A DNA stretch of 28,468 nucleotides from Dehalococcoidales bacterium (GTDB taxonomy: Bacteria; Chloroflexota; Dehalococcoidia; Dehalococcoidales; UBA2162), in contig JAENIS010000008.1 in NCBI GenBank assembly GCA_016844285.1, positions 1 through 28,468 on the forward strand. The letters are read 5' to 3'. The notes under the pieces were generated by a model. That model was given only the letters and a program-made list of their open reading frames with translations. It did not search any database and was not told where the DNA came from. This document shows, piece by piece, positions 1-8,567 of the stretch. The stretch's first letter is position 1, and each line of letters starts with the position of its first letter. The position numbers and the translations under genes were made by a program.

Positions 1-255
1 ACTGAGGCGGCTCACCTCACCGGGAGGGAAGTCGATGTGCTCAGGCTCATGGGGAACGGAGACTCGAACAAGATAATCGCCGAAACCCTGGGTATCACCT
101 TGGACACCACCAAGAAACACGTCCGGAATGTCATCGACAAGATGCAGGCACGCAGCCGCACCCACGCGGCTATTATCGCGGCCCAGGCGGGCATCGTGGG
201 CAAGCCTGTCGCTGCTATCGTTGAAGCCCAATCTGAGCCGGAGTCAGTTGCCTGA
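1..255 (+). CDS. LuxR-type transcriptional regulator, C-terminal part (5' end outside window)
   Basis: The frame is open from base 1 and stops at TGA 253-255, showing the last 84 residues. Residues about 6-62 form a LuxR/GerE DNA-binding helix-turn-helix: it opens with LTGREVDVLRLM, has the turn and recognition helix in NKIIAETLGITLDTTKKHV, and ends with the family-typical alanine-rich helix (HAAIIAAQAG). Such domains bind promoter DNA, usually under a receiver or ligand-sensing N-terminal domain, but that part is outside the window, so the signal cannot be named. About 20 low-complexity residues follow the domain. It is separated from rpsL by 504 bases containing a promoter, so it is unlikely to be co-transcribed with the ribosomal genes as their first gene. 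Confidence 0.85.
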   Translation, partial: TEAAHLTGREVDVLRLMGNGDSNKIIAETLGITLDTTKKHVRNVIDKMQARSRTHAAIIAAQAGIVGKPVAAIVEAQSEPESVA

Positions 256-265
256 GGGTCAGTCG

Positions 266-361
266 AGTTAATTTCTTATCCAGGTTAATATTCAATAGAT
301 TCTCAAACTCATTCGGTGGTAGGTAACCAAGCGCCGAAGTGTTCATCACATAAAATAGTAA
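266..361 (-). pseudogene. Remnant of an IS3/IS481-type transposase C-terminus
   Basis: Read on the minus strand, codons from about 361 down to 266 give a peptide containing TSALGYLPPNEFENLL (about 340-293). This matches the end of IS3/IS481 transposases, where an (R)xHSxLGYLxPxEFE segment closes the catalytic domain. The preceding FYV corresponds to the usual FYN. No DDE catalytic region is visible upstream on that strand, and the frame runs on into the regulator gene until a stop at 215-217, so the native end is lost. I call it a decayed fragment. It is short, so the family assignment rests on one conserved block. Confidence 0.5.
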
Positions 362-407
362 AAATTACCCAACATTCTGACGGAATGTTACCTTCCAACC
401 CTAAGCT

Positions 408-533
408 TCAATTCTCAGTTGGTTGGCTTTCTACCCCGGCTGCTTGTCTTCCTGTCATCACCCCCTTCTCTGATTCATTCAAGACCATTACCCTTCTTTG
501 CTCTTTCTTGTTCAATATCACCATTCCTTCCAT
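408..533 (-). pseudogene. Remnant of an IS transposase N-terminus (ISNCY/IS1202-like)
   Basis: The minus strand has ATG at 533-531 (a second in-frame ATG at 524-522) and a stop at 410-408, giving 41 residues. The core VILNKKEQRRVMVLNE followed by GVMTGRQAA resembles the start of ISNCY/IS1202-type transposases, which read roughly as LN.KEQ.RL.VLNE...G..TG.EAA before their helix-turn-helix. The resemblance ends after QAA and a stop follows, so the rest of the gene is deleted or scrambled. It points the same way as the IS3-type fragment at 266-361 but appears to be a different family, suggesting repeated insertion and decay upstream of the ribosomal promoter. Confidence 0.45.
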
Positions 534-604
534 GGTGACATTTTCCCTTAACAGTTAACCGGTGACATAATCGTATAACATCAACACACGTTTCCAGCGC
601 CATC

Positions 605-633
605 TTGACAACCTAATGAGTCTATGCTAGACT
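605..633 (+). promoter_or_regulatory. Sigma-70-type promoter for the rpsL-rpsI gene run
   Basis: A perfect -35 box TTGACA (605-610) and a -10 box TAGACT (628-633, four of six consensus bases) are separated by exactly 17 bases. Transcription would begin near 640, leaving a leader of about 120 bases before the rpsL start at 760. It is the only good promoter seen in the gap after the LuxR gene and is well placed to drive the ribosomal genes. Confidence 0.7.
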
Positions 634-702
634 AGCTTTTTAGCACTCGGCGCTTCAGTAACGATTGATAGGTTGAAACACGGTCTTCAATCTGTCCCTT
701 TG

Positions 703-734
703 TTAAATGGATGAGCTCAGGCTCATCCATTTAA
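703..734 (+). promoter_or_regulatory. Perfect 14-bp stem-loop in the rpsL leader
   Basis: TTAAATGGATGAGC (703-716) and GCTCATCCATTTAA (721-734) are perfect inverted repeats around a 4-base loop TCAG. The hairpin sits inside the predicted leader and ends 14 bases before the GGAGGA ribosome binding site (749-754). No T-run follows, so it is not a simple terminator. It could be a protein-binding autoregulatory site, an mRNA stabiliser or a processing site. The structure is seen directly; the role is inferred. Confidence 0.7.
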
Positions 735-759
735 ATTGTGTGACGCATGGAGGAGATAG

Positions 760-1191
760 TTGCCGACAGTTAACCAGCTTGTACGCAAAGGGCGTCGGAA
801 GACGGGTAAAAGAAACAAGACGCCCGCCTTACGGTTTGTGTTTAACGCCTTAAAGAACCGGACGAAGCAGATTGACGGCTCTCCGCAAAAGCGCGGGGTT
901 TGTCTTCAGGTTAAGACGATGACCCCGAAAAAGCCTAACTCGGCGCTGCGTAAGATAGCCAGGGTGAGGCTGAGCAACGGGATAGAGGTGACGGCTTATA
1001 TTCCGGGCGAGGGTCATGAGTTGCAGGAACACTCGGTGGTGCTGATTCGTGGAGGGCGGGTGAAGGATTTACCTGGAGTTCGTTATCATATTATCCGTGG
1101 GGCATTGGACGCCACCGGTGTGGTCGATCGTAAACAGGGTCGTAGTAAGTACGGCACTAAAAGAGCCAAGGCCACCGGAGTGACGGCTTAG
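760..1191 (+). CDS. rpsL: 30S ribosomal protein S12
   Basis: S12 lies in the decoding centre of the small subunit and contacts codon-anticodon pairs in the A site. The 143 residues carry the family blocks [11 protein letters not shown] (55-65) and [14 protein letters not shown] (97-110). Asp103 is the position methylthiolated in some bacteria. Lys58 and Lys102, whose loss gives streptomycin resistance in E. coli, are both present. A roughly 15-residue insertion before the QKRGVC block gives the long form seen in Gram-positive bacteria (E. coli has 124 residues). The start is TTG, five bases after GGAGGA (749-754); no ATG fits the conserved PTVNQLVRK opening. The stop overlaps the rpsG ribosome binding site GGAGG (1191-1195). 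Confidence 0.98.
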   Translation: MPTVNQLVRKGRRKTGKRNKTPALRFVFNALKNRTKQIDGSPQKRGVCLQVKTMTPKKPNSALRKIARVRLSNGIEVTAYIPGEGHELQEHSVVLIRGGRVKDLPGVRYHIIRGALDATGVVDRKQGRSKYGTKRAKATGVTA

Positions 1192-1199
1192 GAGGTAGC

Positions 1200-1670
1200 A
1201 TGCCGAGACGCAGTCGAGGGATGGAAAGAGTGGTAGCTCCGGATGCGAAATACCGTAGCGTTGTCCTGGCCAGATTAATTAATCGGATGATGCACGGCGG
1301 TAAAAAGAGCACGGCCGAGAAGATTATCTATGGTGCACTGGATATTATTGAAAAGCAGGAGTCTAAAGCTCCGGTGACGGTATTAGAGCAGGCGGTAGCG
1401 AATGCTACCCCACAGCTTGAAGTAAAAGGTCGCCGAATCGGTGGGGCTACCTATCAGGTGCCCGTGGAGGTTCGTGCCAGCCGGGGTCTGTCACTATCGT
1501 TACGCTGGCTGGTAGCATCAGCCCGAGCCCGTTCCGGTAGATCGATGGCGGAGAAACTGGCGGGTGAATTGAGTGATGCGGCCAAAGGACAGGGAGTAAC
1601 GATTAAGAAACGTGATGACACCCATAGGATGGCTGAGGCTAACCGTGCCTTTGCCCATTATCGCTGGTGA
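1200..1670 (+). CDS. rpsG: 30S ribosomal protein S7
   Basis: S7 nucleates folding of the 16S rRNA 3' domain and lies in the 30S head beside the E site and mRNA exit. The length of 156 residues is normal. The opening [18 protein letters not shown] and the central [18 protein letters not shown] block are diagnostic, as is the close with [10 protein letters not shown]. The ATG lies 8 bases from rpsL, with GGAGG spanning the rpsL stop, so the two should be translationally coupled. In E. coli S7 represses the str operon by binding the rpsL-rpsG spacer. Here that spacer is only 8 bases, so any such control would need another target, for example the leader hairpin at 703-734. Confidence 0.98.
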   Translation: MPRRSRGMERVVAPDAKYRSVVLARLINRMMHGGKKSTAEKIIYGALDIIEKQESKAPVTVLEQAVANATPQLEVKGRRIGGATYQVPVEVRASRGLSLSLRWLVASARARSGRSMAEKLAGELSDAAKGQGVTIKKRDDTHRMAEANRAFAHYRW

Positions 1671-1743
1671 ATCACGGCCGGTTATTGAAGGTAATGTCAT
1701 GGTAAGAGGTATGGTGCTTAAGGCGGAGAGCGGGGAGAAGGTT

Positions 1744-3831
1744 ATGCCCAGGAGTTTCCCTTTAGAGGATATACGTAATATTGGTATTATCGCCCATATT
1801 GACGCTGGTAAAACCACCGTCACGGAGAGGATACTATTTTATACCGGTACTACTTATAAGGTAGGCGCGGTGGATGAGGGCACGGCGGTGATGGATTGGA
1901 TGGAGCAGGAGAGGGAGCGGGGTATTACCATTACCGCGGCAGCCACCACCTGCCATTGGCGGGACCACCGCATTAATATCATTGATACCCCCGGACACGT
2001 GGATTTTACGGCTGAGGTTGAGCGTAGCCTTAGAGTGCTGGATGGTGGCGTAGTGGTATTTGACGCCGTGGCCGGGGTGGAAGCTCAATCTGAGACAGTC
2101 TGGCGCCAGGCCGATAGATATTGTGTCCCCCGGATTTGCCTCATCAATAAGATGGACCGGGTGGGTGCCGATTTTCACCGCACTATCGCCATGATTGAAG
2201 AGAGACTGCGGGCCAAGCCGCTACCGATTCAATTGCCCATAGGCAGCGAAGCCTCGTTTCAGGGTGTCATCGACCTGCTGGAGATGAAGGCCTGGAGCTT
2301 TGATGGTACTCCCGGTTCGGAGCCGGTGGAAATGGCCATTCCGGATGCGGAACAAGAAAAGTCTGTCGAATTCCGTCAGGCGCTGGTGGAGAAGCTGGCC
2401 GAGGTGGATGACCAGGTAATGTTAGCCTATCTTGATGGCATCACGATTCCGGCCGATGATTTGAAGCAGGCCTTACGCCGGGTGACACTGGCTAATAAAG
2501 GAGTCCCTATCCTCTGCGGGAGTGCACTGAGAAATAAGGGAGTCCAGTTTCTGCTTGATGCCGTGATTGACTATCTGCCCTCACCTCTGGACATGCCACC
2601 GATGCGGGCGACTGATGCCAACACCAGCGTTGAGGTTCAGCGGCCGGCCAGTGATGAAACCCCCTTTACCGCCCTCGCCTTTAAGGTCGTTTCCGACCCC
2701 TTTGTGGGCCGTCTGGTCTACTTTAGAGTTTATTCAGGACGGGTAGAGGCAGGGCAACAAGTCTATAATTCGACCTGTGGTAAGAAAGAGCGCATTGGGC
2801 GCTTGCTCTTAATGCATGCCAATCGCCGGGAAGAGATTACCGAGGCTGACACCGGAACGATTGTGGCTACCCTGGGTCTGAAGAATACCTTCACCGGTGA
2901 TACCCTGTGTGATTCCTCTCAGCCGGTGCTGCTTGAATCGATTCGTTTTCCCGAGCCGGTACTGGCGGTATCTATCGAGCCGAGAAGCAAGGCGGATGAT
3001 GACCGGATGGGCGAAGCCCTGCAGAAATTAACCGAGGAGGACCCCACCTTTAAAGCGGCCTATAACAAGGAAACGGGACAGACCATTATCTCAGGTATGG
3101 GCGAGCTTCACCTGGAGGTTATCGTCAGCCGTTTGCTCCGTGAGTTCAGGGTCGGCGCCAAGGTGGGTCAGCCACGGGTGGCCTATAAGGAGACGATTAC
3201 CCAATCGGTGAAGGTAGAAGGCCGATTCATCCGCCAGAGCGGTGGGCATGGTCAGTATGGTCATGTCTGCCTTGAGTTGGAGCCTGGTGAATCGGGCACC
3301 GGTTTGCAGTTTACCGACCGTATCAAGGGTACGGCTATACCCAAGAATTATATACCGGGCATCGAGGCAGGTATTAAGGAAGCCATGGAGGCCGGGGTAG
3401 TGGCGGGTTACCCGGTGGTTGATATTAAAGCCACTCTTTATGATGGTAGTTACCACGAAGTTGACTCTTCTGAGTTAGCCTTTAAAATAGCGGCCTCGAT
3501 GGCGCTTAAGGATGGTGTCAGAAAAGCCAAACCTGTCCTGCTTGAGCCTATCATGAAGCTGGAAGTAGTCACACCGGAACAGTATCTTGGTGATGTTATC
3601 AGCGACCTTAATTCAAGAAGAGCTCATATTGAGTCTATTGAGACTTATGCTGAGATATCCACGGTCCATGTTCTCATCCCCCTGGCGGAGAGTTTCGGCT
3701 ATACTACCAGTCTAAGGTCGCAGAGTCAGGGGAGAGCCACCCATTCCCTGGAGTTCAATTGTTATCGAGTGCTCTCGAAAGAGCAGGCAGCGCAGATTAT
3801 CGAAAAAGTAGGGGCAACAAAAGATGCCTAA
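1744..3831 (+). CDS. fusA: Translation elongation factor G
   Basis: This GTPase drives tRNA-mRNA translocation and, with ribosome recycling factor, subunit splitting. From the ATG at 1744 it has 695 residues, the usual length. GTPase motifs are in order: AHIDAGKTT (17-25), RGITI (59-63), DTPGH (81-85) and NKMD (135-138). Domain IV carries GGHGQYGHV, and the protein ends with the EF-G C-terminal fold. The frame is open upstream to 1612, overlapping rpsG, but that stretch has no EF-G character. GGAG at 1734-1737 is six bases from the chosen start; ATGs at 1699 and 1711 are weaker alternatives. The stop overlaps the rpsJ start by eight bases (ATGCCTAA). tuf, which often follows fusA, is absent. 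Confidence 0.97.
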   Translation: MPRSFPLEDIRNIGIIAHIDAGKTTVTERILFYTGTTYKVGAVDEGTAVMDWMEQERERGITITAAATTCHWRDHRINIIDTPGHVDFTAEVERSLRVLDGGVVVFDAVAGVEAQSETVWRQADRYCVPRICLINKMDRVGADFHRTIAMIEERLRAKPLPIQLPIGSEASFQGVIDLLEMKAWSFDGTPGSEPVEMAIPDAEQEKSVEFRQALVEKLAEVDDQVMLAYLDGITIPADDLKQALRRVTLANKGVPILCGSALRNKGVQFLLDAVIDYLPSPLDMPPMRATDANTSVEVQRPASDETPFTALAFKVVSDPFVGRLVYFRVYSGRVEAGQQVYNSTCGKKERIGRLLLMHANRREEITEADTGTIVATLGLKNTFTGDTLCDSSQPVLLESIRFPEPVLAVSIEPRSKADDDRMGEALQKLTEEDPTFKAAYNKETGQTIISGMGELHLEVIVSRLLREFRVGAKVGQPRVAYKETITQSVKVEGRFIRQSGGHGQYGHVCLELEPGESGTGLQFTDRIKGTAIPKNYIPGIEAGIKEAMEAGVVAGYPVVDIKATLYDGSYHEVDSSELAFKIAASMALKDGVRKAKPVLLEPIMKLEVVTPEQYLGDVISDLNSRRAHIESIETYAEISTVHVLIPLAESFGYTTSLRSQSQGRATHSLEFNCYRVLSKEQAAQIIEKVGATKDA

Positions 3832-4132
3832 ACAGAAAATTCGTATCAGACTAAAGGGTTTTGACCATAAACTACTTGACCAGGCAGCAAGGCAGATTGT
3901 CGAGGCCATCGAACGTACCGGAGCGGTTGTTTCCGGGCCGTTACCGCTGCCCACCCGTATTAAGAAGTTTAGCGTGATACGCTCCTCCTTTATTGATAAG
4001 GATTCACAGGAACAGTTTGAAATGCGAACCCATAAGCGCCTTATTGATATTGTGGAGACAACCTCCAAAACGGTCGATGCTTTGACCAGCTTGAACGTGC
4101 CGGCTGGCGTTGAGATAGATATTAAGTTATAG
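3824..4132 (+). CDS. rpsJ: 30S ribosomal protein S10
   Basis: S10 sits in the 30S head and also acts with NusB in transcription antitermination, and contacts NusG when transcription and translation are coupled. At 102 residues it matches the family, with [15 protein letters not shown] at the start, the [17 protein letters not shown] loop region and the closing [13 protein letters not shown]. Its ATG lies inside the fusA stop region (8-base overlap), joining the str-type genes to the S10-type genes with no promoter space between them. Translation therefore probably depends on ribosomes finishing fusA. Confidence 0.98.
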   Translation: MPKQKIRIRLKGFDHKLLDQAARQIVEAIERTGAVVSGPLPLPTRIKKFSVIRSSFIDKDSQEQFEMRTHKRLIDIVETTSKTVDALTSLNVPAGVEIDIKL

Positions 4133-4157
4133 TGATAAGGTTAGGGTAGTCAGGGAT

Positions 4158-4781
4158 ATGCTGCAAGGAATTATTGGCCGAAAACTGGGGATGACCCAGG
4201 TGTTTAAAGAGAATGGCGAAATCGAGGCAGTGACGGCGATTGAGGCTGGCCCGTGTATCGTGATACAGCTTAAGACTGTCGCTAAAGAAGGCTATAACGC
4301 CGTTCAGCTTGGCTTCAGTGAAGCAAAGCGGCTGAAGCCTGCGGAGCAAGGTCAACTCAAGGGACCGGGAGATTTCCGCTACCTTCGTGAGTTCAGGTTA
4401 GATGATATTGCTGACATCAAAGTGGGTGATAAAGTCGATGTTGGCCTGTTCAAAGAGGGTGACCGGATTGATGTTAGCGGGGTATCGAAGGGTAAAGGCT
4501 TTGCCGGCGTTGTCAAGCGCCATCACTTTGCCGGTGGGCCGAAAACACACGGGCAGTCTGACCGGGAGCGTCATGCGGGGGCAATCGGGTCGACAACCTA
4601 CCCGGGGAGAGTATGGAAGGGGACGCGTATGGCCGGGCGGATGGGTGGTGAACGTGTGACGGTACCAAACTTAGTGGTGTTCAAGGCTGATGCCGAGCAT
4701 AATCTATTGCTGGTGAAGGGTGCGGTGGCAGGAAGTAAAAATGGGTTGCTGCTGATAAGCAAAGCAAACAAGAGGAAGTAA
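4158..4781 (+). CDS. rplC: 50S ribosomal protein L3
   Basis: L3 starts 50S assembly near the 3' end of 23S rRNA and sends a long loop toward the peptidyl transferase centre. The 207 residues open with GIIGRKLGMTQVF and contain SKGKGFAGVVKRHHF and the loop GTRMAGRMGGERVTV. The region that carries the PrmB-methylated glutamine in E. coli (GSIGQNQTPG) reads GAIGSTTYPG here, so that modification site appears absent. The ribosome binding site before ATG 4158 is weak (AGGGA, 4152-4156). It lies 25 bases after rpsJ. Confidence 0.98.
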   Translation: MLQGIIGRKLGMTQVFKENGEIEAVTAIEAGPCIVIQLKTVAKEGYNAVQLGFSEAKRLKPAEQGQLKGPGDFRYLREFRLDDIADIKVGDKVDVGLFKEGDRIDVSGVSKGKGFAGVVKRHHFAGGPKTHGQSDRERHAGAIGSTTYPGRVWKGTRMAGRMGGERVTVPNLVVFKADAEHNLLLVKGAVAGSKNGLLLISKANKRK

Positions 4782-4785
4782 GTAA

Positions 4786-5469
4786 GTGCAAGTTCCAGTC
4801 TATAATAATTCCGGGGAAGTGGTCGAGCAAATTGAGGTTAGCGACTACGTTTTCGCTGAGCCTTTTAATGAGGCGGTGGTGCATCAGGTGATGGTCGGAC
4901 AGCAGGCTAATTCCCATCAGGGGACTGCCAGCACGAAGACTCGCGGTGAAGTTTCCGGTAGCACCCGTAAGCTGTATGCCCAGAAGCATACCGGTCACGC
5001 CCGGGCGGGTAGCATCAAGTCGCCACTGCGCCGGGGTGGGGGTATCATTTTTGGCCCCAAGCCCAGAAGTTATCGACAGGCCACGCCCAAGAAAATGCGC
5101 CGGCTGGCGGTAAGGTGTATCCTGTCAGCGAAGTTTAGAGATGAAGAGCTGGTTATTCTGGAGCAGTTCGGGCTGGCTGAGGCGAAGACCAAGGAGATGG
5201 TACGAATCCTGGCGGCACTGGGGCTGGATGCGTCGACGCTGATAGTTATGGCTGATGCGGAAGAGAATGTGATTAAATCAGCTCGTAACCTGCCCGGGGT
5301 TAAGACGATGCCAGTGAGATTGCTTAGCGTGGTGGACCTCCTTTCTTATCAGAGGCTTTTGATGACGGTATCGGCCGTGCGTAAAGCTGAGGAGTTGTGG
5401 GGGGAAGAATCACCGCAGGGAGGGAGCGATGCACCTTTATCAGGTGTTACGGCGTCCGTTAATAACTGA
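4786..5469 (+). CDS. rplD: 50S ribosomal protein L4
   Basis: L4 folds against 23S rRNA and sends an extended loop into the exit-tunnel constriction; in E. coli it also represses the S10 operon. The loop is recognisable between about 50 and 105: STKTRGEVSGST, then RRGGGIIFGPKPRSY and KKMRRLAV. The start is GTG 4786, four bases after the rplC stop, with AGAGG upstream (4771-4775). The 227 residues are somewhat longer than usual: after the conserved C-terminal domain (ending near AVRKAEELW) there is an extra tail of about 24 residues, the last 13 encoded inside rplW (41-base overlap). The tail looks non-conserved and may reflect loss of an earlier stop. Confidence 0.96.
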   Translation: MQVPVYNNSGEVVEQIEVSDYVFAEPFNEAVVHQVMVGQQANSHQGTASTKTRGEVSGSTRKLYAQKHTGHARAGSIKSPLRRGGGIIFGPKPRSYRQATPKKMRRLAVRCILSAKFRDEELVILEQFGLAEAKTKEMVRILAALGLDASTLIVMADAEENVIKSARNLPGVKTMPVRLLSVVDLLSYQRLLMTVSAVRKAEELWGEESPQGGSDAPLSGVTASVNN

Positions 5470-5716
5470 GAAATATACCGTCCTTCAGGCTCAGGGCAAA
5501 TACGCCTTTGAGGTCGCCGGGGAAGCTAATAAGCCCCAGATTAAAGAGGCGGTGGAGAAGGCATTCAAGGTAGAGGTAACGGCGGTTAATGTGATGACCG
5601 TCGCCGGCAGGCGGCGCAGAATGGGCCGGCGCAGTAAGGTGGCAGGCTCGCCATGGAAGAAAGCCGTGGTGACTCTTAAACCAGGGGATAGTATTGGGAT
5701 ATTCCAGAGTACTTAG
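5429..5716 (+). CDS. rplW: 50S ribosomal protein L23
   Basis: L23 lies at the peptide exit and is the docking point for trigger factor and signal recognition particle. The 95 residues include LRRPLITEKYT, the motif PQIKEAVEKAFKVEVTAVN and the basic loop GRRRRMGRRSKVAGS. The ATG at 5429 is inside the end of rplD, behind a strong purine-rich site (GGGAGGGAG, 5418-5426), so L23 is translated from within the L4 coding region in another frame. The stop is followed by 36 bases before rplB. Confidence 0.97.
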   Translation: MHLYQVLRRPLITEKYTVLQAQGKYAFEVAGEANKPQIKEAVEKAFKVEVTAVNVMTVAGRRRRMGRRSKVAGSPWKKAVVTLKPGDSIGIFQST

Positions 5717-5752
5717 GTAACTTTGAAGAATATTAAGAGGTTTATTTAGCTA

Positions 5753-6583
5753 ATGGCACTAAAGACATATCGTCCAACCTCTCCCGGCCGGCGGGGGAAG
5801 ATAGGGGCTACGTTTGAGGAGATAACCAAGGATAAACCGGAGAAATCCCTGGTTCTGCCCCTCAAGAAGAAGGCCGGTCGTAACAATCAAGGGAGACTGA
5901 CTGTCCGTCACCATGGTGGTGGGGCGAAGCAGAGGCTGCGTACGCTTGACTTCAAGCGGGATAAGATTGGTGTTCCGGGTAGAGTGGCTGCCATTGAATA
6001 TGACCCGAACCGTTCGGCACGCATTGCCCTCATTTTCTATGTCGATGGGGAAAAGCGCTATATCCTGGCTCCAGTGGGACTCAATGTTAATGATATGGTT
6101 AAATCGGGTGAGGATGCTGAGGTAAAGCCGGGCAATACCCTGCCCCTGAAGCTAATCCCAACCGGTACTCAAATTCATAATATTGAGATGGAGAAGGGAA
6201 GGGGTGGACAGATGGTGCGGAGTGCCGGGATGGCCGCCCAGATAATGGCCAAGGAAAATGAGTATGTCCTGATTCGGTTACCCTCTGGTGAGGTGAGACG
6301 CATTCATGCTGAGTGTTCGGCTACCATCGGACAGGTGGGAAATGTTGAGCACCAGGGTATCAAATTGGGTAAAGCCGGCGCCCGGCGGTGGCGGGGCTGG
6401 CGGCCAACGGTGCGAGGTTCGGCAATGAGCCCGCGTGACCATCCCCATGGTGGGGGTGAAGGTAGAAGCCCGATAGGTTTACCCGGGCCAAAAACGCCGT
6501 GGGGTAAGCCGGCTTTGGGCTATAAGACGCGCCGGCGTAAGACTTCGGATAGGATGATTGTCAAGCGCCGCGGTAGTAAATAA
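5753..6583 (+). CDS. rplB: 50S ribosomal protein L2
   Basis: L2 is one of the proteins closest to the peptidyl transferase centre and is needed for subunit joining through bridge B7b. The 276 residues are standard. The N-terminal RNA-binding block includes [12 protein letters not shown] (52-63). The conserved C-terminal loop [18 protein letters not shown] (223-240) has His230 at the position of E. coli His229, important for activity. ATG 5753 follows AAGAGG (5735-5740) at an unusually long 12-base spacing, so initiation may lean on ribosomes arriving from rplW. Confidence 0.98.
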   Translation: MALKTYRPTSPGRRGKIGATFEEITKDKPEKSLVLPLKKKAGRNNQGRLTVRHHGGGAKQRLRTLDFKRDKIGVPGRVAAIEYDPNRSARIALIFYVDGEKRYILAPVGLNVNDMVKSGEDAEVKPGNTLPLKLIPTGTQIHNIEMEKGRGGQMVRSAGMAAQIMAKENEYVLIRLPSGEVRRIHAECSATIGQVGNVEHQGIKLGKAGARRWRGWRPTVRGSAMSPRDHPHGGGEGRSPIGLPGPKTPWGKPALGYKTRRRKTSDRMIVKRRGSK

Positions 6584-6606
6584 TAGATGACTTTGGGGTA
6601 AGGTAA

Positions 6607-6939
6607 ATGTCGAGGTCAACGAAAAAGGGCCCAGCAATTGATGCGAAACTAATGAAGAAGGTGGATGCTCTCATCCGCTCCGGTCAGAAGGCGGTCATCA
6701 AAACCTGGGCGCGCTGGTCTACCATCGTGCCGGAGATGGTCGGGTTGACGATTGGTGTCCACGATGGTCGGAGGCATGTACCCATTTTTATTACGGAAAA
6801 CATGGTCGGCCATAAGTTAGGTGAGTTCGCTTCAACCCGGACCTTCCGCGGACACACGGCCAAGGCGGAGAAGGCCGAGAAGGCGGAGAGAGCGGCGGCG
6901 AAGACCGAGACTACCACCGAGACAGTAGCAACTACCTAA
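6607..6939 (+). CDS. rpsS: 30S ribosomal protein S19 with charged C-terminal tail
   Basis: S19 pairs with S13 at the top of the 30S head and touches A-site tRNA and the bridge to L5. [19 protein letters not shown], the [14 protein letters not shown] block and [16 protein letters not shown] are all typical. The family core ends near residue 84. A further tail of about 26 residues, rich in Lys, Ala, Glu and Thr ([15 protein letters not shown]), brings it to 110 residues, against about 92 in E. coli. Tails of this kind are found in several lineages and are likely disordered. The ribosome binding site is weak (AAGGT). Confidence 0.97.
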   Translation: MSRSTKKGPAIDAKLMKKVDALIRSGQKAVIKTWARWSTIVPEMVGLTIGVHDGRRHVPIFITENMVGHKLGEFASTRTFRGHTAKAEKAEKAERAAAKTETTTETVATT

Positions 6940-6977
6940 GGCTGGTTGGGAACAGGGTGTAAGGCAAAAGAGATAAG

Positions 6978-7316
6978 ATGGAAGTAAGAGCGGTCGTGAA
7001 AGATACGGGGGTCGCACCTCGTAAAATGCGCTTATTGGTAGACATGGTACGGGGTAAGAAGGTGGATGAAGCCCTGAACCTGCTCAGGTTCACATCTTCG
7101 CCCTCGGCCAAGTTTGTGGCCAAGGTAATAAAATCAGCCGCAGCTAACGCCGAGAACAATTTTCAGGTGTCTACTGCGGACTTAAAGATTGTCCGTATCT
7201 TCGCTGACCAATCACGCACTTTGAAAAGGTTTCGGGCGAGGTCGCGAGGTCGGGCCAGCCCTGTCCTCAGGCGGTCCAGTCATATTACGGTTATTGTTGC
7301 CGAGCAGGAGAGTTGA
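6978..7316 (+). CDS. rplV: 50S ribosomal protein L22
   Basis: L22 lines the exit tunnel with a long beta-hairpin opposite L4 and binds all 23S domains. The 112 residues contain [20 protein letters not shown] near the start and the basic hairpin [19 protein letters not shown] near the end, followed by HITVIV. No alteration expected to give macrolide resistance is evident by eye. The stop TGA overlaps the ATG of rpsC by one base (TGATG), with AGGAG (7306-7310) serving the next gene. Confidence 0.98.
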   Translation: MEVRAVVKDTGVAPRKMRLLVDMVRGKKVDEALNLLRFTSSPSAKFVAKVIKSAAANAENNFQVSTADLKIVRIFADQSRTLKRFRARSRGRASPVLRRSSHITVIVAEQES

Positions 7317-8128
7317 TGGGACATAAGGTGCATCCGGTAGGTTTTCGTATTGGTGTCATCCGTAATTGGCAGGCAAAGTGGTATGCCGATAAGCACTATG
7401 CTGAGTTCTTACGGGAAGACCTGAAGATTCGGAAGGCTATCGAGTTGAGGTATGCTGAGGCGTCGGTTTCCCTGGTGGAGATTGAGCGTCAGGCAAATCA
7501 AGTGTCGGTGACGGTTCATACCGCCCGGCCGGGCATTGTCATCGGGCGTGGTGGCCAGCGGGTTGATGAGACGCGGGTCTTCCTCGAGAAGATGCTGGGC
7601 AAGAAGGTGCAACTGAATATCCAGGAGATTCGGCAAGCCGAGCTTGATGCTTGCCTGGTGGCTAAATCGATTGCTGAGCAGATGGAGCGCCGTGTTGCTT
7701 ATCGCCGGGCGATGAAGCAGTCGATAATGCGTACCTTGCAGGCGGGCGCCAAGGGGATAAGGATTAGCTGTGCTGGTAGGTTGGGTGGGGCGGAGATAGC
7801 CCGTACCCTGGTACTGCATGAAGGTAGAGTGCCCTTACACACATTAAGGGCTGATATTGATTATGGCTTTATTGAGGCAAAGACCACCATGGGACGGGTC
7901 GGGGTGAAGGTCTGGATATACAAGGGCGACATTCTGGCCGAAGCTAAAGTTGAGGAGGCTGAGGAGACCGTGGCCGCACCAGAGAGCGGTGATAGTAGTA
8001 AAGCCACACTAGTGGTGCCGACGGAGTCTTCAGTCGAGGCCGAGAAGTCACCGGCGAAGACGGTAGCCAGTGTTGGTGCTGAAGCCAGGTCATCTGTGGA
8101 GCCGAAGGAGAGCAATGTTACAGCCTAA
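7316..8128 (+). CDS. rpsC: 30S ribosomal protein S3 with long acidic C-terminal tail
   Basis: S3 forms part of the mRNA entry channel and its helicase activity. It has an N-terminal KH domain with the RNA-binding loop IGRGG (76-80), and the S3 C-terminal domain with RRAMKQ (130-135) and [15 protein letters not shown] (151-165). ATG 7316 is chosen over the TTG one codon upstream because [13 protein letters not shown] is the standard opening and CAGGAG lies five bases before it. The core ends near residue 211. The last 60 residues are an acidic, Ser/Ala/Val-rich tail, giving 270 residues against 233 in E. coli. The final 14 bases overlap rplP. Confidence 0.98.
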   Translation: MGHKVHPVGFRIGVIRNWQAKWYADKHYAEFLREDLKIRKAIELRYAEASVSLVEIERQANQVSVTVHTARPGIVIGRGGQRVDETRVFLEKMLGKKVQLNIQEIRQAELDACLVAKSIAEQMERRVAYRRAMKQSIMRTLQAGAKGIRISCAGRLGGAEIARTLVLHEGRVPLHTLRADIDYGFIEAKTTMGRVGVKVWIYKGDILAEAKVEEAEETVAAPESGDSSKATLVVPTESSVEAEKSPAKTVASVGAEARSSVEPKESNVTA

Positions 8129-8567
8129 GCGGGTGAAGTTCCGCAAGATGCAAAAAGGACGTAACCGTGGCAAAGCCCGCTCCGGTAATACCGTTGCTTT
8201 TGGGGATTATGGTTTACAGGCGCTGGAACCAGCCCGGCTGACCGCCCGTCAGATTGAGGCGGCCCGGCGTGCCATTACGCACCATGTTAGCCGTGGTGGT
8301 AATATTTGGGTTCGTATTTTCCCGGATAGACCGGTGACGAAGAAGGCGGCGGAGACACGCATGGGCTCAGGCAAGGGTGCTCCTGACCACTGGGTGGCTC
8401 TGGTCAAGCCAGGGAGAATCCTCTTTGAAATGGCTGGTGTTAGCGAAGCGCTAGCCAAGGAAGCGATGCGTCTGGCTTCGCATAAACTTCCGATTGATAC
8501 CAAATTTATCGTTAAAGAGGCCGCCATCGTCAGCAGCGAAACTAAAGAAGGAGTGAGCTTAAGTTGA
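8115..8567 (+). CDS. rplP: 50S ribosomal protein L16
   Basis: L16 organises the A-site tRNA elbow region and helps bind 5S rRNA late in 50S assembly. The chosen ATG 8115, after GAAGGAGAG (8104-8112), gives 150 residues starting [16 protein letters not shown], the conserved opening. The frame is open further upstream to 8070, but those residues lie inside rpsC and are not L16-like. Conserved blocks include [20 protein letters not shown], whose Arg is the position hydroxylated in E. coli, and [17 protein letters not shown]. The C-terminus is about 14 residues longer than in E. coli. Confidence 0.97.
   Translation: MLQPKRVKFRKMQKGRNRGKARSGNTVAFGDYGLQALEPARLTARQIEAARRAITHHVSRGGNIWVRIFPDRPVTKKAAETRMGSGKGAPDHWVALVKPGRILFEMAGVSEALAKEAMRLASHKLPIDTKFIVKEAAIVSSETKEGVSLS

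Noticed and set aside
316..558. 80-residue + strand open frame in the first gap
   Set aside because: No ribosome binding site, no recognisable domain, low-quality composition; the minus strand of the same bases reads as transposase remnants.
1612..1743. 44-residue upstream extension of fusA
   Set aside because: It overlaps rpsG, has no EF-G similarity, and a good ribosome binding site precedes ATG 1744.
8070..8114. Upstream extension of rplP
   Set aside because: It lies inside rpsC and is not L16-like; the conserved MLQPKRVKF start is at 8115.
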